Origin: Rahnella inusitata_A
Lineage (GTDB): Bacteria; Pseudomonadota; Gammaproteobacteria; Enterobacterales; Enterobacteriaceae
NCBI RefSeq assembly: GCF_965118895.1
Contig: NZ_CBCPJJ010000021.1
Coordinates: forward strand, 179,929-243,928
Direction: 5' to 3'
Length of the DNA stretch: 64,000 nt
Of the stretch, positions 50,859 through 60,768 are shown in pieces. Below the pieces are notes generated by a model. That model saw only the letters and a program-made list of their open reading frames with translations, had not been told where the DNA came from and searched no databases. Each line of letters opens with the position of its first letter. Position 1 is the stretch's first letter. Position numbers and translations under genes: made by a program.

Positions 50859-53485
50859 AACTCGCCTTCATTCTCAGAGACGACTTCCTGAATATCGGCA
50901 GTAAAACAATGGTCGGTGACGGCGATATTCACGCGGCTGATGGCGGAACCGGCAGCAAGTTTTTGCAGAAGCAATAAGGAAAGAGGAGGTAGCACTTGGC
51001 CGTCGATAATGGATTCGAGCATGCGGGCTCCGTTTTCCGTGCGCGTTACCCGCAGCATGATTTCATCGCTGACCTCAGCATCAATGAAGACTTCAGCACC
51101 AAAGCGCTGTTTAAGCAGCGTCTCCAGCCTTTCCAGTTTTGCCGCAATAATAGTGATTAACGTTTCACTCGATAACGGCAGGAACGGGATGGTTTCCATA
51201 CGCGCCAGCAGGGCAGGTTTGAAGAAATCCACCAGAACCGGGTAGAGCGCTTCGTGCAGCTGTTCCGGATGCCCGGCATAATCAACAATCACCTGATACC
51301 CCAGATTCGACGTAAGGAAGAACGCCACATTTTTGCAGTCGATCAGGCGTCCTTCGCCGTCTGCCATTTCGCCTTTGTCAAAGGCCTGATAGAACAGATT
51401 CAGCACATCGGGGTGCGCTTTCTCTACTTCATCGAGCAGAACAACAGAGTAAGGTTTTTGCCGAATCGCTTCGGTCAGTACGCCCCCTTCGCCGTATCCG
51501 ACATAGCCAGGAGGCGAGCCAATCAGACGAGAAACGGTATGTTTTTCCTGGAACTCAGACATGTTGATGACCGTGAGGTACTGGCGGCCGCCAAAGAGTA
51601 ATTCGGCCAGTTGCAGTACGGTTTCGGTTTTGCCGACGCCGCTCGGACCGGCCAGTAAAAATGCGCCCAGCGGGCGACCGGGACGGCGCAAGTCCGCTCT
51701 GGCGGTCAGTAAATGTTTGTGTAAATGGGCAATGGCCAGCGACTGGCCTTTGATTTTTTCACCGAGCCAGACCGGAAGTTCGGTGATCAGTGTCATTTCG
51801 CTTTGTGATAAACGGTTCAGCGGTACGCCCGTCCATTCTGCAATCACGGCGGCGATCTGCCCTTTATCGACGTGCGGGGATACCAGCGTGCGCGCCTGAT
51901 GCAGGTCGTCGAGCTCAGCCATCAGCGACGTCAGTTCTTCACGCTTTCCGGGCATCTCTTCGTTAGCCGTTTCGTCGTCAGTCATACTTAACAACTCGTG
52001 GCGCAGCGAGATTATCTGATGCACCCGATCGCGCTGATGTTTCCAGCCCATGTCCAGTTCATCGAGCTGAAGTTTGGTTTCTTCGTGCAGCTGATGGAGT
52101 TCATTCAGACGCGTATCGTTCTGATATAAACCAATACGCTGCTCACGTTCCAGCTGACGAATTTCTGCCTCATATTGAAGAGTGGCCGTGGTCAGCGCAG
52201 AAATCTGTCGCGGCGGGGATGACAAATTGATGGCTACCCTGGCACAAGCAGTGTCGAGCACATCAATGGCTTTGTCCGGAAGCTGGCGTCCGGACAGATA
52301 ACGTTCGCTGAGCGTTGCGGCGGCCTGCAGGGCTTCATCATCAATCAGTACGCCGTGTGATTGCTCGTAGATACTGGCCAGACCGCGCAAAATGATCGTC
52401 GCTTCGGCGGCGGTGGGTTCGGTCACTTTCACCGGCTGAAAACGGCGTGAAAGCGCAGCGTCTTTCTCGAAGTATTTTTTGTATTCGCTCCACGTCGTCG
52501 CCGCGATGGTTTTCAGTTCGCCACGGGCCAGCGCGGGTTTGAGCAGATTAGAGATATCAAGGCCACCCTGCTGATTGCCTGCGCCGATCAGCGTGTGGGC
52601 TTCATCGATAAATAAGATCACCGGCGTCGCCGACAACCTGATTTCCGTCATGATGCCTTTGAAGCGTTTTTCGAATTCTCCCTTTACCGATGCGCCGGCC
52701 TGAAGTGCGCCTAAATCCAGCGTCACCAGCTCCGTGTTTAGCAGTTTTTCAGGGACCTGACCGGCCACAATCCGTAAAGCCAAACCTTCAATCAGTGCGC
52801 TTTTACCGACACCCGCCTCGCCGACCACAATCGGGTTGTTTTTACGACGGCGGCACAGAATATCGATCATCAGGTCGATTTCGTTATCACGGCAAAGAAC
52901 GGGATCAAGCTTGCCGTTGCGGGCATCTTCCGTCACGTTGCTGGAGTACTTCGCCAGCAGGCTTTCTTCACCGGAGCTCAGCGAGCGGTTTGCGGTGCCG
53001 TCATTTTGCGTGACGGACTCTGCGGAATCTTTTGTCCAGCGGGTAAATTCCAGACGCAGAAGATCACGATTAATCCGGGCCAGCAGCTGTGCGGCTTGCG
53101 GCGTAACATACCGTAACGGGGAGTGGAGCAAAGCCAGCAGCAAAACGCCGCCGCGTAGCTGGGAAAGCTGCATGTCGGCCGAGGCCAGCAGCCACGCATC
53201 CTTGAGCCATTCGACCAGCATGGGTGAAAAACTCGGGTAACTCTCTACTGTTTGAGGGGAATTGCTTATGGTGAGCGCGTCGTGAAGCGCATCGGTGTCG
53301 ATATCAGTTTGTTCGATAATGACGCGAACATCGCTGCGCGACGTCAGTAACATCTGTGTAAGAACGTGGGCTACTGTGATTTCACTTGCCCGTTGATTGA
53401 TGCATTCAGCGGCGGCCAATTCCAGCGACTGTTTAGACAATGTATTCAGCCGGTTAACCAAAGTGGGTAAATCAATCTGGATCAT
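50846..53485 (-). CDS. clpV: T6SS sheath-disassembly ATPase ClpV (TssH)
   Basis: ClpV disassembles the contracted TssBC sheath for reuse. The 879-aa protein has an N-terminal domain, then AAA+ module 1 with Walker A GEAGVGKS (222-229) and Walker B LFIDEAH (291-297), a coiled-coil middle domain (about 430-530), and AAA+ module 2 with Walker A GPSGVGKT (613-620) and VVLLDEVEKAHPD. All key ATPase motifs are intact. It follows tssL by 16 bases. Confidence 0.97.
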   Translation of the reverse strand: MIQIDLPTLVNRLNTLSKQSLELAAAECINQRASEITVAHVLTQMLLTSRSDVRVIIEQTDIDTDALHDALTISNSPQTVESYPSFSPMLVEWLKDAWLLASADMQLSQLRGGVLLLALLHSPLRYVTPQAAQLLARINRDLLRLEFTRWTKDSAESVTQNDGTANRSLSSGEESLLAKYSSNVTEDARNGKLDPVLCRDNEIDLMIDILCRRRKNNPIVVGEAGVGKSALIEGLALRIVAGQVPEKLLNTELVTLDLGALQAGASVKGEFEKRFKGIMTEIRLSATPVILFIDEAHTLIGAGNQQGGLDISNLLKPALARGELKTIAATTWSEYKKYFEKDAALSRRFQPVKVTEPTAAEATIILRGLASIYEQSHGVLIDDEALQAAATLSERYLSGRQLPDKAIDVLDTACARVAINLSSPPRQISALTTATLQYEAEIRQLEREQRIGLYQNDTRLNELHQLHEETKLQLDELDMGWKHQRDRVHQIISLRHELLSMTDDETANEEMPGKREELTSLMAELDDLHQARTLVSPHVDKGQIAAVIAEWTGVPLNRLSQSEMTLITELPVWLGEKIKGQSLAIAHLHKHLLTARADLRRPGRPLGAFLLAGPSGVGKTETVLQLAELLFGGRQYLTVINMSEFQEKHTVSRLIGSPPGYVGYGEGGVLTEAIRQKPYSVVLLDEVEKAHPDVLNLFYQAFDKGEMADGEGRLIDCKNVAFFLTSNLGYQVIVDYAGHPEQLHEALYPVLVDFFKPALLARMETIPFLPLSSETLITIIAAKLERLETLLKQRFGAEVFIDAEVSDEIMLRVTRTENGARMLESIIDGQVLPPLSLLLLQKLAAGSAISRVNIAVTDHCFTADIQEVVSENEGELCVE

Positions 53486-53501
53486 AGAAATATCCTTTTT
53501 C

Positions 53502-54266
53502 TTATCTCAGCAAATTATTCAGTTGAAGCAAAATGTCCTGAGTTTGGGCATTAAGGCGCAGTAAATAGAACAGATAGATAACGATAAGCATGGCGATCCC
53601 TCCCGTGAGCAGGTGTCTGATCCCCAAACGCTGAGCTAAGTGATAAAGATTCCGTTCACCTTTCTTATTCTGATGCAGCAGCGGGAACGTACTGTCCCCA
53701 CGTAGCTGATGCAGAACATGGTGAAGGCGGCGGAAAATCTGTTCAAACTCATCATTATTCTGTGTGCTGACTTTGTAGCGGCCACGGAAACCGAGCGAGA
53801 AGCACAGATATAAAAACTCCAGAAGGTCCTGGTAACGCCTGGGTTCCCCCATCAGCCTTTCAAGCAAAATAAAGACCTTTTCTCCGCCCCAGGTTTCATT
53901 GTGGAAATGCACCAGTAAAGACTGTTTTACCCACTCATTCTGTGTCGACCAGCCCTGACCCAGCGCCGTTTCGTCGATGAACGTACACAGTACGTAACGA
54001 AACGAAATGATAGTGCCCGGCTCATAGCCATGGTTCTGAAGCAACTGCTCGATGGCGCGAATGTCCGTGACCACCTGACCAAACAGGTGGTCCGGCAGGC
54101 CACGGCTGCTCATACTTTTCAGCCGCAGTACCATGCCGAGCAGCGGGGTGGCGGCATCGATCATGGTGTTCAGGCTGTTGCCGCGTAACGTCAGCCGGTA
54201 CTGCCGATGCTCATCATCACGGGTTTCGTCCGGCAGCAGCGACGTCACTGAAGGCATATCGCTCAT
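53502..54266 (-). CDS. tssL: T6SS membrane-complex protein TssL (DotU family)
   Basis: A 254-aa DotU-type protein with a cytoplasmic helical domain (TFIDETALGQGW, LEFLYLCFSLGFRGRY) and one C-terminal membrane helix (about residues 221-241, LTGGIAMLIVIYLFYLL). It has no peptidoglycan-binding OmpA extension, so anchoring must come from other subunits. It lies 3 bases after tssK. Confidence 0.96.
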   Translation of the reverse strand: MSDMPSVTSLLPDETRDDEHRQYRLTLRGNSLNTMIDAATPLLGMVLRLKSMSSRGLPDHLFGQVVTDIRAIEQLLQNHGYEPGTIISFRYVLCTFIDETALGQGWSTQNEWVKQSLLVHFHNETWGGEKVFILLERLMGEPRRYQDLLEFLYLCFSLGFRGRYKVSTQNNDEFEQIFRRLHHVLHQLRGDSTFPLLHQNKKGERNLYHLAQRLGIRHLLTGGIAMLIVIYLFYLLRLNAQTQDILLQLNNLLR

Positions 54267-54269
54267 GCG

Positions 54270-55619
54270 TTATCCCCTTATTGCCCAGAGCTGCAAATCC
54301 AGCTCAGGGAAGGAACCGGAGACGTGCATCGCCAGACTGTTTTGTTTCATGATCTCTGCCCATCCCGGCGCGCTCTTATCCAGTGAGAAGTAGACATAGT
54401 TGGCGTGATAAGGGATCTGGCGGGGTGCGGTATGCAGCACGACTAACGGAACGCCCGGAACCTGAACGCTCACCACGTTGCGAATTCTTTCTACAGAACT
54501 GATTTTCGATTGCTGAACGAACTGGCGCTGAAGGGCCTCATGCGGCAGCTGGGATTTGACCGCCAGCACAAAGGTAGCTGATTGCAGCAGGGAAACTTCG
54601 TTGATAAGGGCGACATAAATCCCATCGGTATGGCTAAACGGCAGATTCACTGCGCGCGGAGCAATCAGGGTACCCAGCGCTTTACGCAGGCGCTGCATTG
54701 CCACGCCGAAAGTCTCGGTGAGGTTTTCGTGTTGATACTGGGCAAGTTTTTCCGGCAATCGCGATTCTTCGGTAAACGTCACCAGTTCGCCATAAAGCGC
54801 AATCAGATCCCTGTAGAAATCTTCCGGATGAAGATGGGACAGCGTCGCCCGGTGAGCAAACTTAATCTGGTTGCGGTTGAACATTTGCAACATCATAAAC
54901 TCAGCCACATCGGCAATTCCTTGCTGAGAAGGTGAGCCGATACGCGCGGCCAGCTCAGCACATCGGCTCGCCAGAGCGGACGTGATTTCATACTGATATC
55001 TTTTTAATGTCGCACTGGCCCGGACGGTCTGGCAGCCTGGAATAAAATCAGGATCCAGATCCAGTCGTCCGTCAGGGTATCTGTTTTTAATTCGGCAAAC
55101 CGGAATGGCGACCCATGAACTCAATTCCTCTGAACCCTTCACCAGACGGGGGATCAGCTGGCCCAATCCTAACTGTGTGGCGTCGCCTTCATTGGTATGC
55201 AAGTCCCGAACGTCGCTGAAGTTTATTCTGTAGCGGCTCGAACTCTGACCCGCGCTGTGCATCCCTTCAACCTCATTGATCACGTCGCTGATAATCGGCA
55301 GAGCCAGAAAAATATCACGGCCATTCGCCGAGTTTGAGTTATCCACCAGTAAGGGAACCGGAACGATATCCTGATCGGGGACGCTGAACACCGTACCGTC
55401 CGACAGGCAGCCTGTGGCTTTGTTGATGCTGATTTTACCGTGCTGCAGCTGTGTCTCATCGATGTCGAGCTCGGTGAATCCCCAGAGAATATTACTGACA
55501 GCCGACAGGCGGTTGTGGACCACATAGTCGTTATAACGCTGAAGCTGTTGAAAATGCTGAGGCTTCACAAACAGCCCTTCCTGCCAGATCACTTTATTTT
55601 TCATGGTAGCCACGATCAT
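54270..55619 (-). CDS. tssK: T6SS baseplate protein TssK
   Basis: TssK links the baseplate to the membrane complex. The 449-aa protein has the family start VIWQEGLFVKPQHFQQLQRY and later FMMLQMFNRNQIKFAHRA-type sequence and a C-terminal head domain. The ATG at 55619 overlaps the tssJ stop as ATGA and has GAGG 4 bases upstream; Met6 at 55604 is an alternative. Confidence 0.95.
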   Translation of the reverse strand: MIVATMKNKVIWQEGLFVKPQHFQQLQRYNDYVVHNRLSAVSNILWGFTELDIDETQLQHGKISINKATGCLSDGTVFSVPDQDIVPVPLLVDNSNSANGRDIFLALPIISDVINEVEGMHSAGQSSSRYRINFSDVRDLHTNEGDATQLGLGQLIPRLVKGSEELSSWVAIPVCRIKNRYPDGRLDLDPDFIPGCQTVRASATLKRYQYEITSALASRCAELAARIGSPSQQGIADVAEFMMLQMFNRNQIKFAHRATLSHLHPEDFYRDLIALYGELVTFTEESRLPEKLAQYQHENLTETFGVAMQRLRKALGTLIAPRAVNLPFSHTDGIYVALINEVSLLQSATFVLAVKSQLPHEALQRQFVQQSKISSVERIRNVVSVQVPGVPLVVLHTAPRQIPYHANYVYFSLDKSAPGWAEIMKQNSLAMHVSGSFPELDLQLWAIRG

Positions 55620-56149
55620 TCATCCTCTTTTTTTAATTCGATACTGTTGTCGCGAACGTGTACCAGCAGGTGGTAGTGATGGCCTGTGCCTGTAACGCGC
55701 TCAATTGCTTTCCATTCGGTTACCTGATCGTCAGAAAAATAGGCCACCACGCCGATGTAGCGGGTGGTGGGTTCTAATTTCATGAGCGGTAATGTTTTCA
55801 TGGTGTCTGGCAGTAAATTGAAGTCCTGATGGTCGATGTAGTTTTTACCCAGAACCTCATCCAGTTTTTTGGTCGTGATCTGGTCGAAGTCAGCCTCGCG
55901 GAGCTTCGAATCCTCACTCATATAAATAAGCTGGAAGCTCACCGGTGAAGCCTCACCGCTGTCGTTAGGGTTAATGTCCGGCTCGGTTAACAGCGTGACC
56001 GTTATATCTGAAGGCTGGGTCGCGTTTTCACCGACTTTGATGTCCGGATTGGCGATCACTTTGCCAATTTTCTTCACGGTTTCGCACCCGCTCAGAGATA
56101 CGGCCATCAGGAAAACCAGTGACAAAGACAGGATAAAACGCCATTTCAT
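55616..56149 (-). CDS. tssJ: T6SS outer-membrane lipoprotein TssJ (VasD)
   Basis: TssJ anchors the membrane complex in the outer membrane. The 177-aa protein has a lipoprotein signal with lipobox LSGC (Cys22), and a transthyretin-like domain (SPVSFQLIYMSEDSKL, TRYIGVVAYFSD). Starts and stops overlap tagH and tssK by 4 bases each, showing tight coupling. Confidence 0.95.
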   Translation of the reverse strand: MKWRFILSLSLVFLMAVSLSGCETVKKIGKVIANPDIKVGENATQPSDITVTLLTEPDINPNDSGEASPVSFQLIYMSEDSKLREADFDQITTKKLDEVLGKNYIDHQDFNLLPDTMKTLPLMKLEPTTRYIGVVAYFSDDQVTEWKAIERVTGTGHHYHLLVHVRDNSIELKKEDE

Positions 56150-57474
56150 GATGCATCCGGCTCCCGGTTTGACTGGCGTAATACCCGGTCATATACCTGG
56201 GCGTAAACTTCATTAAAAAGCTTCTCAAAACCCAGCTGGCGGCTGGAAGCCAGCTCTTCGTAGTAGTTGCAGTACATACGCCATGCCCATGCGTCGTTCA
56301 TTTCCTGACGTTGTTCATGACTGCGGCGATATTGCGAAAAACGGTTCATCAGTTGTGCGGGAGAAAAGGCATCGAGCATCATTCTTAATGCTTCGACGAT
56401 GGCAATCTGATTGGCCTGATTGTGCAGTTTCATATTGCGCAGACTTTCTGAAACGGCTGCCGGCGCGGAAAGATGTACCGGGCTTTTTTGATCGGCAAAC
56501 AGAACGCTTAATGCGGTTTCGTAATTCAGATTTAGACGCAGTGGATTGTCTTCCAGCGGGCGAAGGTGCTTATCGGACAGGCTGTTTTGCTGGAATTGCA
56601 GATCCAGTAAACCTTTCACCGCTGCCTGCAAGGTTCGCCCGATTTCCTCAAGGAAATCATCCGCATCCTGCGAGTCGTGCAGCGGCACGGCATGACCCAA
56701 TCCGCGCATCAGCGGGGTCATCGCAACGTGCTGACAGGTCAGATCCTTTTCTTTCGGATTAAAAGGGTCTTCTTCGGCGTAATCGCGATGGGTATGAATA
56801 TTGGGCAGGTCCATAAAATTATTGTCTATTCCACTCTTAGGGGCGATATCGGAGTCAGGAGCTATCGGCGAGATGCGATGGGAATATTGCAAATGAGAAG
56901 GCTCGTCAAAGGCAGAAAACTCGGCGTGCAGAGTCGTCAGACTTTCTCTTTGCAGCGCCGCCAGCGGGTCTTGTGAAAAGCTGTTAACTAGCGTCGGGGC
57001 GGTTTCACGGTGGGTCTGATGGCTCTGATAGGCTGGCTGCCCTTCGGTGGTTAACAGGGTCTCAGTCAGGTGATCCCGGTTCATGACAATCGTTTCTGGC
57101 GTGGCATTCTGCATCTCATAATCGACGGCTTCACCAAGGTGAAACTGGGCTTTGATGCGCAGCGAGCCGATGTGGATCTCGTCGCCCTGGCTCAGACGAA
57201 TCGGACCTGAATTGAGCGAAACCGGCGCCTGGTTGATCTGCAGGTTTCGGCTGTAGTTTTGCAGACAAAAGGTCCCGTCATGCCAGCTGACCGTACAGCT
57301 TTTCTCTTCAATGCTCAGTTGTCGGTCCTGAACTGACCAAAAACACGTTTGTGCATGACCAATATCACCGCCCTCGGTGGAGAACAGGCATTTTGCCGCC
57401 CGGCCACTTTCCAGTTCATTACCATTCAAAATCTGTAATGAGAGTGATGGCTGTTGTTGTTTATCCTTTGCCAT
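56146..57474 (-). CDS. tagH: T6SS FHA-domain protein TagH
   Basis: A 442-aa protein with an N-terminal FHA domain (LSLQILNGNELESGRAAKC, then IHIGSLRIKAQF) and a C-terminal T6SS-specific domain (FLEEIGRTLQAAVKGLLDLQ, FEKLFNEVYAQVYDRVL). FHA domains bind phosphothreonine, as in PpkA-controlled systems, but no kinase or phosphatase gene is in the visible cluster. I start at 57474 (MAKDKQQQ), with GGAGCG upstream. Confidence 0.92.
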   Translation of the reverse strand: MAKDKQQQPSLSLQILNGNELESGRAAKCLFSTEGGDIGHAQTCFWSVQDRQLSIEEKSCTVSWHDGTFCLQNYSRNLQINQAPVSLNSGPIRLSQGDEIHIGSLRIKAQFHLGEAVDYEMQNATPETIVMNRDHLTETLLTTEGQPAYQSHQTHRETAPTLVNSFSQDPLAALQRESLTTLHAEFSAFDEPSHLQYSHRISPIAPDSDIAPKSGIDNNFMDLPNIHTHRDYAEEDPFNPKEKDLTCQHVAMTPLMRGLGHAVPLHDSQDADDFLEEIGRTLQAAVKGLLDLQFQQNSLSDKHLRPLEDNPLRLNLNYETALSVLFADQKSPVHLSAPAAVSESLRNMKLHNQANQIAIVEALRMMLDAFSPAQLMNRFSQYRRSHEQRQEMNDAWAWRMYCNYYEELASSRQLGFEKLFNEVYAQVYDRVLRQSNREPDAS

Positions 57475-57498
57475 ACTGCGCTCCATTTTTTGTTCTGA

Positions 57499-58542
57499 TT
57501 ACGATCTCACGGCGATTGTCACGTGAGGATGCTGCCCTGGTTGTCCGATAAAACTGGTCCACCCCAGCAGAGAATTTTGCTCATTGCCCAATGTCATTCC
57601 GCCAACCTGATTGGGCGCGATCCCCAGACGCAGGTCCCACGCGAACTGATCGCGTAAAATAAAAGCGACGAAAAGCGTCAGTGGCAGGAAGTTATCGCCA
57701 TTGGGCAGGAAGGAAAGAAAACGCTCACGTGACAGATTATCAATACATAACAGGAGTTTACCTCCGCGATCCGGCACCTTGCTGCCAAGCGTGAAGTTCT
57801 GACCCAGCACGGATTTTTCAATGATTTTGCAGCCGTTCAGATCTTTGCCGCCCAGACGGTTTTGCTGCGCAGGGTCGATAATCATTTTTCGCAGTTGCCA
57901 GCCGTGGAGGGAGACCTCATCGAGATCAAAGCAGTGCGAAACCAGACTACAAATCACCTCCGGAGAGCGGCCTGGGTTGGCCAGCGCTCCGGCATACGCC
58001 AGCATTTTGCTGTGATTGATCGCCAGCCGGCCGCGAATGCTCTGGCTGCCTAAACCGACCAGGGAATACATCCGCTGCGAGAACTCATCCGTTCCGCCAT
58101 TGCGAAAACAAACGTAATAGCGATATTTCCGCCACGTGTGATAGATAAACTGCGTCCAGCGATGTGAAAACAGATCGAGGAAATCCGTCAGTTTTCGTTC
58201 ACCCTGCGCCGCCTCCCAGGCAAGGTTATCCAGGTAATAGCCTGGCAATGGCGACTGGCTCCCGTTAAGCCCTGTGAAGGCAATCGTCATGATGTACTGA
58301 TGTGACTTATTGAGCTCAAGGCTCTGAACATCGCTTAATGGGAAAGCAATGCTGGCATCCGCTTCAAAGCGTACCGCTTCCTCATGAGGCTCAGTCTGCA
58401 GGGAAATATGTTCATAGTTTCCCGTATGCTTATAAATAGCCTCCACCAGCGCATAGAAGTTATAACGACGCACATCACTGAACGGCATATTTGTCATTAA
58501 ATCAGCGCGTGCTGACCTATTCTTTCCGGCCATTCGTAGCAC
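57499..58542 (-). CDS. tssG: T6SS baseplate wedge protein TssG
   Basis: A 347-aa TssG (VasB), with family blocks FTGLNGSQSPLPGYYLD, LVSHCFDLDEV and TLFVAFILRDQFAWDLRLG. It overlaps the 3' end of tssF by 46 bases with this start; Met4 is an alternative. It forms the baseplate wedge with TssE, TssF and TssK. Confidence 0.95.
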   Translation of the reverse strand: MLRMAGKNRSARADLMTNMPFSDVRRYNFYALVEAIYKHTGNYEHISLQTEPHEEAVRFEADASIAFPLSDVQSLELNKSHQYIMTIAFTGLNGSQSPLPGYYLDNLAWEAAQGERKLTDFLDLFSHRWTQFIYHTWRKYRYYVCFRNGGTDEFSQRMYSLVGLGSQSIRGRLAINHSKMLAYAGALANPGRSPEVICSLVSHCFDLDEVSLHGWQLRKMIIDPAQQNRLGGKDLNGCKIIEKSVLGQNFTLGSKVPDRGGKLLLCIDNLSRERFLSFLPNGDNFLPLTLFVAFILRDQFAWDLRLGIAPNQVGGMTLGNEQNSLLGWTSFIGQPGQHPHVTIAVRS

Positions 58543-60329
58543 TCCTGATTATCGATATTGACCACTTTTAAAATGTGGAAGCTGTTCACGCTGGCATAGA
58601 GCGAAAAGAAATGAGAAAGCACCGTGCCCAGTAAATACAAATCGCCTTCGCAGACAAACGGTGCCTGACGAATAGAAATAGTGGAGGAAAGGCCACGGAC
58701 CGGTACGCCTTTAAATAATCGGTCAACGGGATGCGTTTCGATTTGCTCAATGGCATCCAGCTTTTGCTGAGATAAACGGGCGGCCTGAGGGTGATGAATG
58801 CCGGGAAGATCGTAGGTGCGTAAAACCTGCTTTAACGCCTCAATATCCAGTAATGACAAATAGTTAAGGCTCATGTTAGACAGCAGAGACCAGTGCAAAC
58901 TGCCATCAAGAACGGGATAGAGGGGAAGGGAAGGTCTGGTCACATTACGGAATGAACTAATGGCCGGATCTTTTCCGTCGGCCAGATTAATATCGCCTGT
59001 CATCAACTGCGCAGGGAGATCCCTGTTTGTACAAGTTATTACGACAGAAACGATTTCCTCAATACCGGCGGTAAAATTGTGCTTTTTTGAGATTCCGTCA
59101 CCGTGGACAAAAGAAATGAGATGTTCAAATCCCTGGTGAGCATGCGATCTTTGCGTTTTGACACGGTAATATACCGCCTCACGTTGCTGAGAATATTCCA
59201 CCTGATGTTGAAAACTTTCGAAAGAAACATAGCTTCGGGAAAATGTTTCTATCGTTCGTCCATCTGCGCTTTTAAGGGTCCACCCACTCTCAACATGATC
59301 TACGGAAAAAATATCGTAGCACTCCATGAGTTTGTGATTCGCTTCCAGAATATATTCTGTGGATGTTTCATCCAGAACGATTGTCTCAGAATGTGCCGGA
59401 AACAGGTTCACGGCAGGCGTGCAAAATAAACGAAGGGAATCTTTCCGTAATTTCAAATCCGGCGGTAACGGGCGTGAAAAATTCAGGCGCAGAGTAAAAT
59501 TTTCTGCCATCAAGTCATCGGGAAGTTTTTGTACTCCGGTGACATCAAAGAAGAAAAAACTGTCCAGAAAACAGATATATTCCTGCAATACCCGGTAGCC
59601 GCTATACACATTTTTCGGATACGGCAGTAGGGCATCTTCTTTCTCAAAACCCACCGGGTATAGCCTGAAATCAGGCAGGCGTATTGTTTTATCGCCAACG
59701 ATTAATTCAACGTCAGTTAAGTACTCACAAAACCATAAATAGAGCTGATAGCGGGTGTAATTATCATCGTTGCCCAGCCATAAGCGAATTTTACTAAAAT
59801 CTAAGGAACCGATGTTATGCTGTCCGGTATGAAAATTGATATCAATCAGGCCATGTTTATGGCTGCTGCTTGATGACAAGCTCTCCAGAGTAAGCGGCAG
59901 CAACCACAGGTCACGACCCAGCGTGAATTTGCAGGCGGGGACGGGATCGGCTGACCCGTTGTCTAATTTCTTGCCGGTGATCTCGCCCGGCGGGCTCATG
60001 ACCTGACCCCCTGCCGTCACCCGAAATGCCGTCGTGACAGTTTGAGTGTCGGGGACATATTCCATGATGGTCATGCTGGGCGTAGGGCGGAGATAATTGG
60101 GCCACAACATATTCAGCAGGCTGTGGGTAAGCTCGGGGAATTCATCTTCGATCCTTGAACGCATATTGCCAGACAAAAAGGCAAAACCTTCGAGCAGGCG
60201 CTCGACGTCAGGGTCGGCTTCTTTTTCTGCTAAAAACGGGGCCAGATGAGGTTTTTCTTTAGCCAGTAGTTTCCCCAACTGACGTAAATAATCGAGCTCT
60301 TCCCGGAAATACTTTTCCTCAAATGACAT
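58497..60329 (-). CDS. tssF: T6SS baseplate wedge protein TssF
   Basis: The 610-aa TssF (VasA) starts with the family sequence YFREELDYLRQLGKLLAKEK and DVERLLEGFAFLSG, followed by the long beta-rich wedge domains. Length is normal. It starts 5 bases after tssE ends. Confidence 0.96.
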   Translation of the reverse strand: MSFEEKYFREELDYLRQLGKLLAKEKPHLAPFLAEKEADPDVERLLEGFAFLSGNMRSRIEDEFPELTHSLLNMLWPNYLRPTPSMTIMEYVPDTQTVTTAFRVTAGGQVMSPPGEITGKKLDNGSADPVPACKFTLGRDLWLLPLTLESLSSSSSHKHGLIDINFHTGQHNIGSLDFSKIRLWLGNDDNYTRYQLYLWFCEYLTDVELIVGDKTIRLPDFRLYPVGFEKEDALLPYPKNVYSGYRVLQEYICFLDSFFFFDVTGVQKLPDDLMAENFTLRLNFSRPLPPDLKLRKDSLRLFCTPAVNLFPAHSETIVLDETSTEYILEANHKLMECYDIFSVDHVESGWTLKSADGRTIETFSRSYVSFESFQHQVEYSQQREAVYYRVKTQRSHAHQGFEHLISFVHGDGISKKHNFTAGIEEIVSVVITCTNRDLPAQLMTGDINLADGKDPAISSFRNVTRPSLPLYPVLDGSLHWSLLSNMSLNYLSLLDIEALKQVLRTYDLPGIHHPQAARLSQQKLDAIEQIETHPVDRLFKGVPVRGLSSTISIRQAPFVCEGDLYLLGTVLSHFFSLYASVNSFHILKVVNIDNQECYEWPERIGQHALI

Positions 60330-60334
60330 ATCGC

Positions 60335-60763
60335 TTAATCCAGTTGATAGTGGTGATGATTATCGAGTTGCATATTAAATTCCACGACATTCCGTAAACC
60401 GTTGAAGTCCACATGGGCAACAATATGGAAGTTAAGATCCATCGGGCTATATCCATCGTTATTGACCGCCTGGACTTCTGCTTTTCTTACCCGCGGCTCG
60501 TACTGTTCAATACATTCCTGAATGGCGTCCTCAACCGTTTTTCGGAAATCAGCAGAGGTTGCTGTCGCATCATTAAGATCGATAACCCCTAACCCTGATG
60601 TGCTCTGGCAACTACCAAGCCGGGCATTGAGAATGTTGCGCAGATTCCGTTTAATCGATTTTTGTAAACGTTCGACCTGTGCCGAATGGGAGAAACCTGA
60701 TGTTTCTCCTCCGATACGTTCAAACAGACTGGCTGAGACATCCCTTTTCCGACCTGGCATCAT
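60335..60763 (-). CDS. tssE: T6SS baseplate protein TssE (gp25-like)
   Basis: A 142-aa gp25/TssE protein; the family blocks SIKRNLRNILNARLGSCQS and VEDAIQECIEQYEPRV are clear. It links sheath start to baseplate wedges. It lies 5 bases after tssC. Confidence 0.95.
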   Translation of the reverse strand: MMPGRKRDVSASLFERIGGETSGFSHSAQVERLQKSIKRNLRNILNARLGSCQSTSGLGVIDLNDATATSADFRKTVEDAIQECIEQYEPRVRKAEVQAVNNDGYSPMDLNFHIVAHVDFNGLRNVVEFNMQLDNHHHYQLD

Positions 60764-60768
60764 CGTGA